The notes below the pieces were generated by a model. That model worked only from the letters and a program-made list of their open reading frames with translations. It was not told the origin of the DNA and searched no databases. Shown here one piece after another: positions 62,882-64,000 of a stretch of 64,000 nt of DNA (positions are counted from its first letter, which is position 1; each line of letters begins with the position of its first letter). The translations under genes and the position numbers were made by a program. The stretch comes from Solibacter sp039934035 (lineage in GTDB: Bacteria; Acidobacteriota; Terriglobia; Bryobacterales; Bryobacteraceae), in the NCBI GenBank assembly GCA_039934035.1, contig JBDTMZ010000142.1, positions 73,732-137,731 of the forward strand, given 5' to 3'.

Positions 62882-64000
62882 TCAGTCGCGCTGGAAAGGT
62901 ACCGGCTTGAACCCCGCCGCTTCCAAGTCTCGCCGGGCGATTTGCCGTGCAGGCGCGTCCGGATAGGGACCTGCCAGCACACGCATCAGGTTCCCGGCAG
63001 GCACCAGCGATACCGGGAATCCCCTTTGCCGCAGCGCCTGCTGCATCGCCAAGGCGACGTCCTGGCTCACGGCCATGACCTGCGAGTACAGTCCGGCCGC
63101 GGCCATCGATCCGGTGGGCGAGGATCCGGACGTGCGTCCGTCGCTAATCCCCGCGTCGTGCATTCTGCGCTCCGCTACCAGCGTCTGCTCCGTCGCGGCC
63201 ATATGGGAGCGAACCGCCTGCGCTTCGCGGTCGACGGATTCCATCACCCGTTCTGTGGCGGCAAGCTGCTCGCGGATGCTTTGCAGTTCGGAGGAAAGGA
63301 CACTGATGGGGAGCGCGTTCCTCAATTCGGAGGACCGCGACACCTCCGCTTCCCGCCGCGCCTGGTCCGAGTTGCGTTCCAGCACGGCGAGCGACGCCTC
63401 CGCTCTTTTCAAGGAGGGATGATTGGGCGAGAGTTCCGAACTCATGTCCTCAATCTCCGCTCGCAATATCAGGATTTGCTTGTTAAGTTGCTCGAGTAAG
63501 GCGCTCCGCTGGCCTTGGGCCTGCCATTTGGCCTCCTGCGCCTCCGCGCTAGCGGCCAATCGCTTCTCCAATTCCGCCCTCGCGCTGCCTAACCGGTCCG
63601 CCCGAAGATACAACTCGTACAACCGATCCTGGGCGGCAGTCGCCGACTCGGCGGAGGGCCCGGCTTCCACGGGCGCGGGAGGCCGCATTTCAGTCGGCGC
63701 CGGTGCCTGGGGTCGAAACTCGACCGCGGCCGGCGCGGCGGGTGCCAGTGCCTGCTGCGCATAAACGCGCGCGGGACGAATGGCGGCGACCAGATAGAGC
63801 ACGGGCAAGGCGCAGAGTGCGAGCGCCACCCGGTGGGCGCGCGTCAGCCCGAGGCAGAGTACGCGCGCTTCGTCCAGCACGCGCTCCACGCGGTGATGCA
63901 CGTCGGAGTGTCGCGCCATCGCCATCGCTTCCCACGCGACGCGGCGATCGCGGCGGCCCACGGCGGCGGCCATTTCCACCAACACTTCGGCATACTTGTC
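62882..64000 (-). CDS. M56-like membrane sensor/peptidase C-terminal part with coiled coil and SPOR-like domain (5' end outside window)
   Basis: The visible 373 codons begin inside the gene. DKYAEVLVEMAAA and HHRVERVLDEA followed by a membrane segment (VALALCALPVLYLVAAI) match the C-terminal half of M56/BlaR1-type membrane metallopeptidases; the HExxH part is beyond the window. After the membrane segment come a Pro/Ala-rich linker, a long coiled coil (about residues 120-290, with ELSPNHPSLKRAEASL as in polysaccharide-chain-length proteins) and a C-terminal SPOR-like region (FPVSLVPAGNLMRVLAGPY) that could bind peptidoglycan. The mix of domains is unusual for BlaR1. Confidence 0.7.
   Translation of the reverse strand, partial: DKYAEVLVEMAAAVGRRDRRVAWEAMAMARHSDVHHRVERVLDEARVLCLGLTRAHRVALALCALPVLYLVAAIRPARVYAQQALAPAAPAAVEFRPQAPAPTEMRPPAPVEAGPSAESATAAQDRLYELYLRADRLGSARAELEKRLAASAEAQEAKWQAQGQRSALLEQLNKQILILRAEIEDMSSELSPNHPSLKRAEASLAVLERNSDQARREAEVSRSSELRNALPISVLSSELQSIREQLAATERVMESVDREAQAVRSHMAATEQTLVAERRMHDAGISDGRTSGSSPTGSMAAAGLYSQVMAVSQDVALAMQQALRQRGFPVSLVPAGNLMRVLAGPYPDAPARQIARRDLEAAGFKPVPFQRD

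Overview
The window is about 64 kb of high-GC DNA from an Acidobacteriota chromosome, most likely Bryobacterales (the 'Candidatus Solibacter' group). Reasons: two large secreted proteins end in the TIGR03437-type C-terminal domain that is abundant in Solibacter; there are many small secreted proteins of unknown function; a PEP-CTERM tail is present; and short palindromic elements recur between genes. Both ends cut genes: a NiFe hydrogenase large subunit at the left, an M56-type sensor/peptidase at the right. I see no phage, transposase, CRISPR array or rRNA. There is one tRNA (His).

Layout. 1-5.3 kb: hydrogenase tail, a ribbon-helix-helix two-gene module, a lone ABC ATPase, a FucP-type sugar transporter, then an ECF sigma factor with a cysteine-rich tail facing an 11-cysteine mini-protein. 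5.3-12.2 kb (minus): a coupled operon of DUF1175 protein, alpha-2-macroglobulin and a membrane protein, preceded by a truncated ornithine-cyclodeaminase-like remnant and a mini-gene resembling a flagellar rod C-terminus. 12.3-21 kb: aldo/keto reductase, yceD-rpmF-plsX, an ABC exporter pair, an M20 peptidase, a membrane protein, tsaD and a stand-alone histidine-kinase-like helical domain. 21-31 kb: a beta-barrel protein, two giant secreted TIGR03437 proteins, a pair of M16 proteases and an adenosine-specific-kinase family protein. 31-41 kb: a toxin-antitoxin pair, a SahR-like regulator facing ahcY-metK, ribBA, and cdaA-cdaR-glmM-deacetylase. 41-51 kb: a ketoacyl synthase, ribosomal protein S1, a histidine kinase/NtrC pair, pgi and an ABC-F protein. 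51-64 kb: ankyrin protein, several secreted proteins, tRNA-His, a large PIG-L deacetylase, a dienelactone hydrolase, a TIM-barrel epimerase and a FliA-like sigma factor behind a sigma-54 promoter.

Functional links visible in the sequence: methyl-cycle control (SahR-like fusion, palindromic operator, ahcY, metK); c-di-AMP synthesis linked to cell-wall precursor supply (cdaA, cdaR, glmM); fatty acid/phospholipid and ribosome genes (yceD, rpmF, plsX); and probable metal sensing (cysteine-tailed sigma factor with metallothionein-like peptide). The most notable non-coding signals are a duplicated ribosome-binding-site array before the beta-barrel gene, a 98-bp triplication that copies the 3' end of a coding region, a perfect 30-bp inverted repeat beside a PEP-CTERM remnant, and a sigma-54 promoter with two upstream palindromes before the FliA-like gene.
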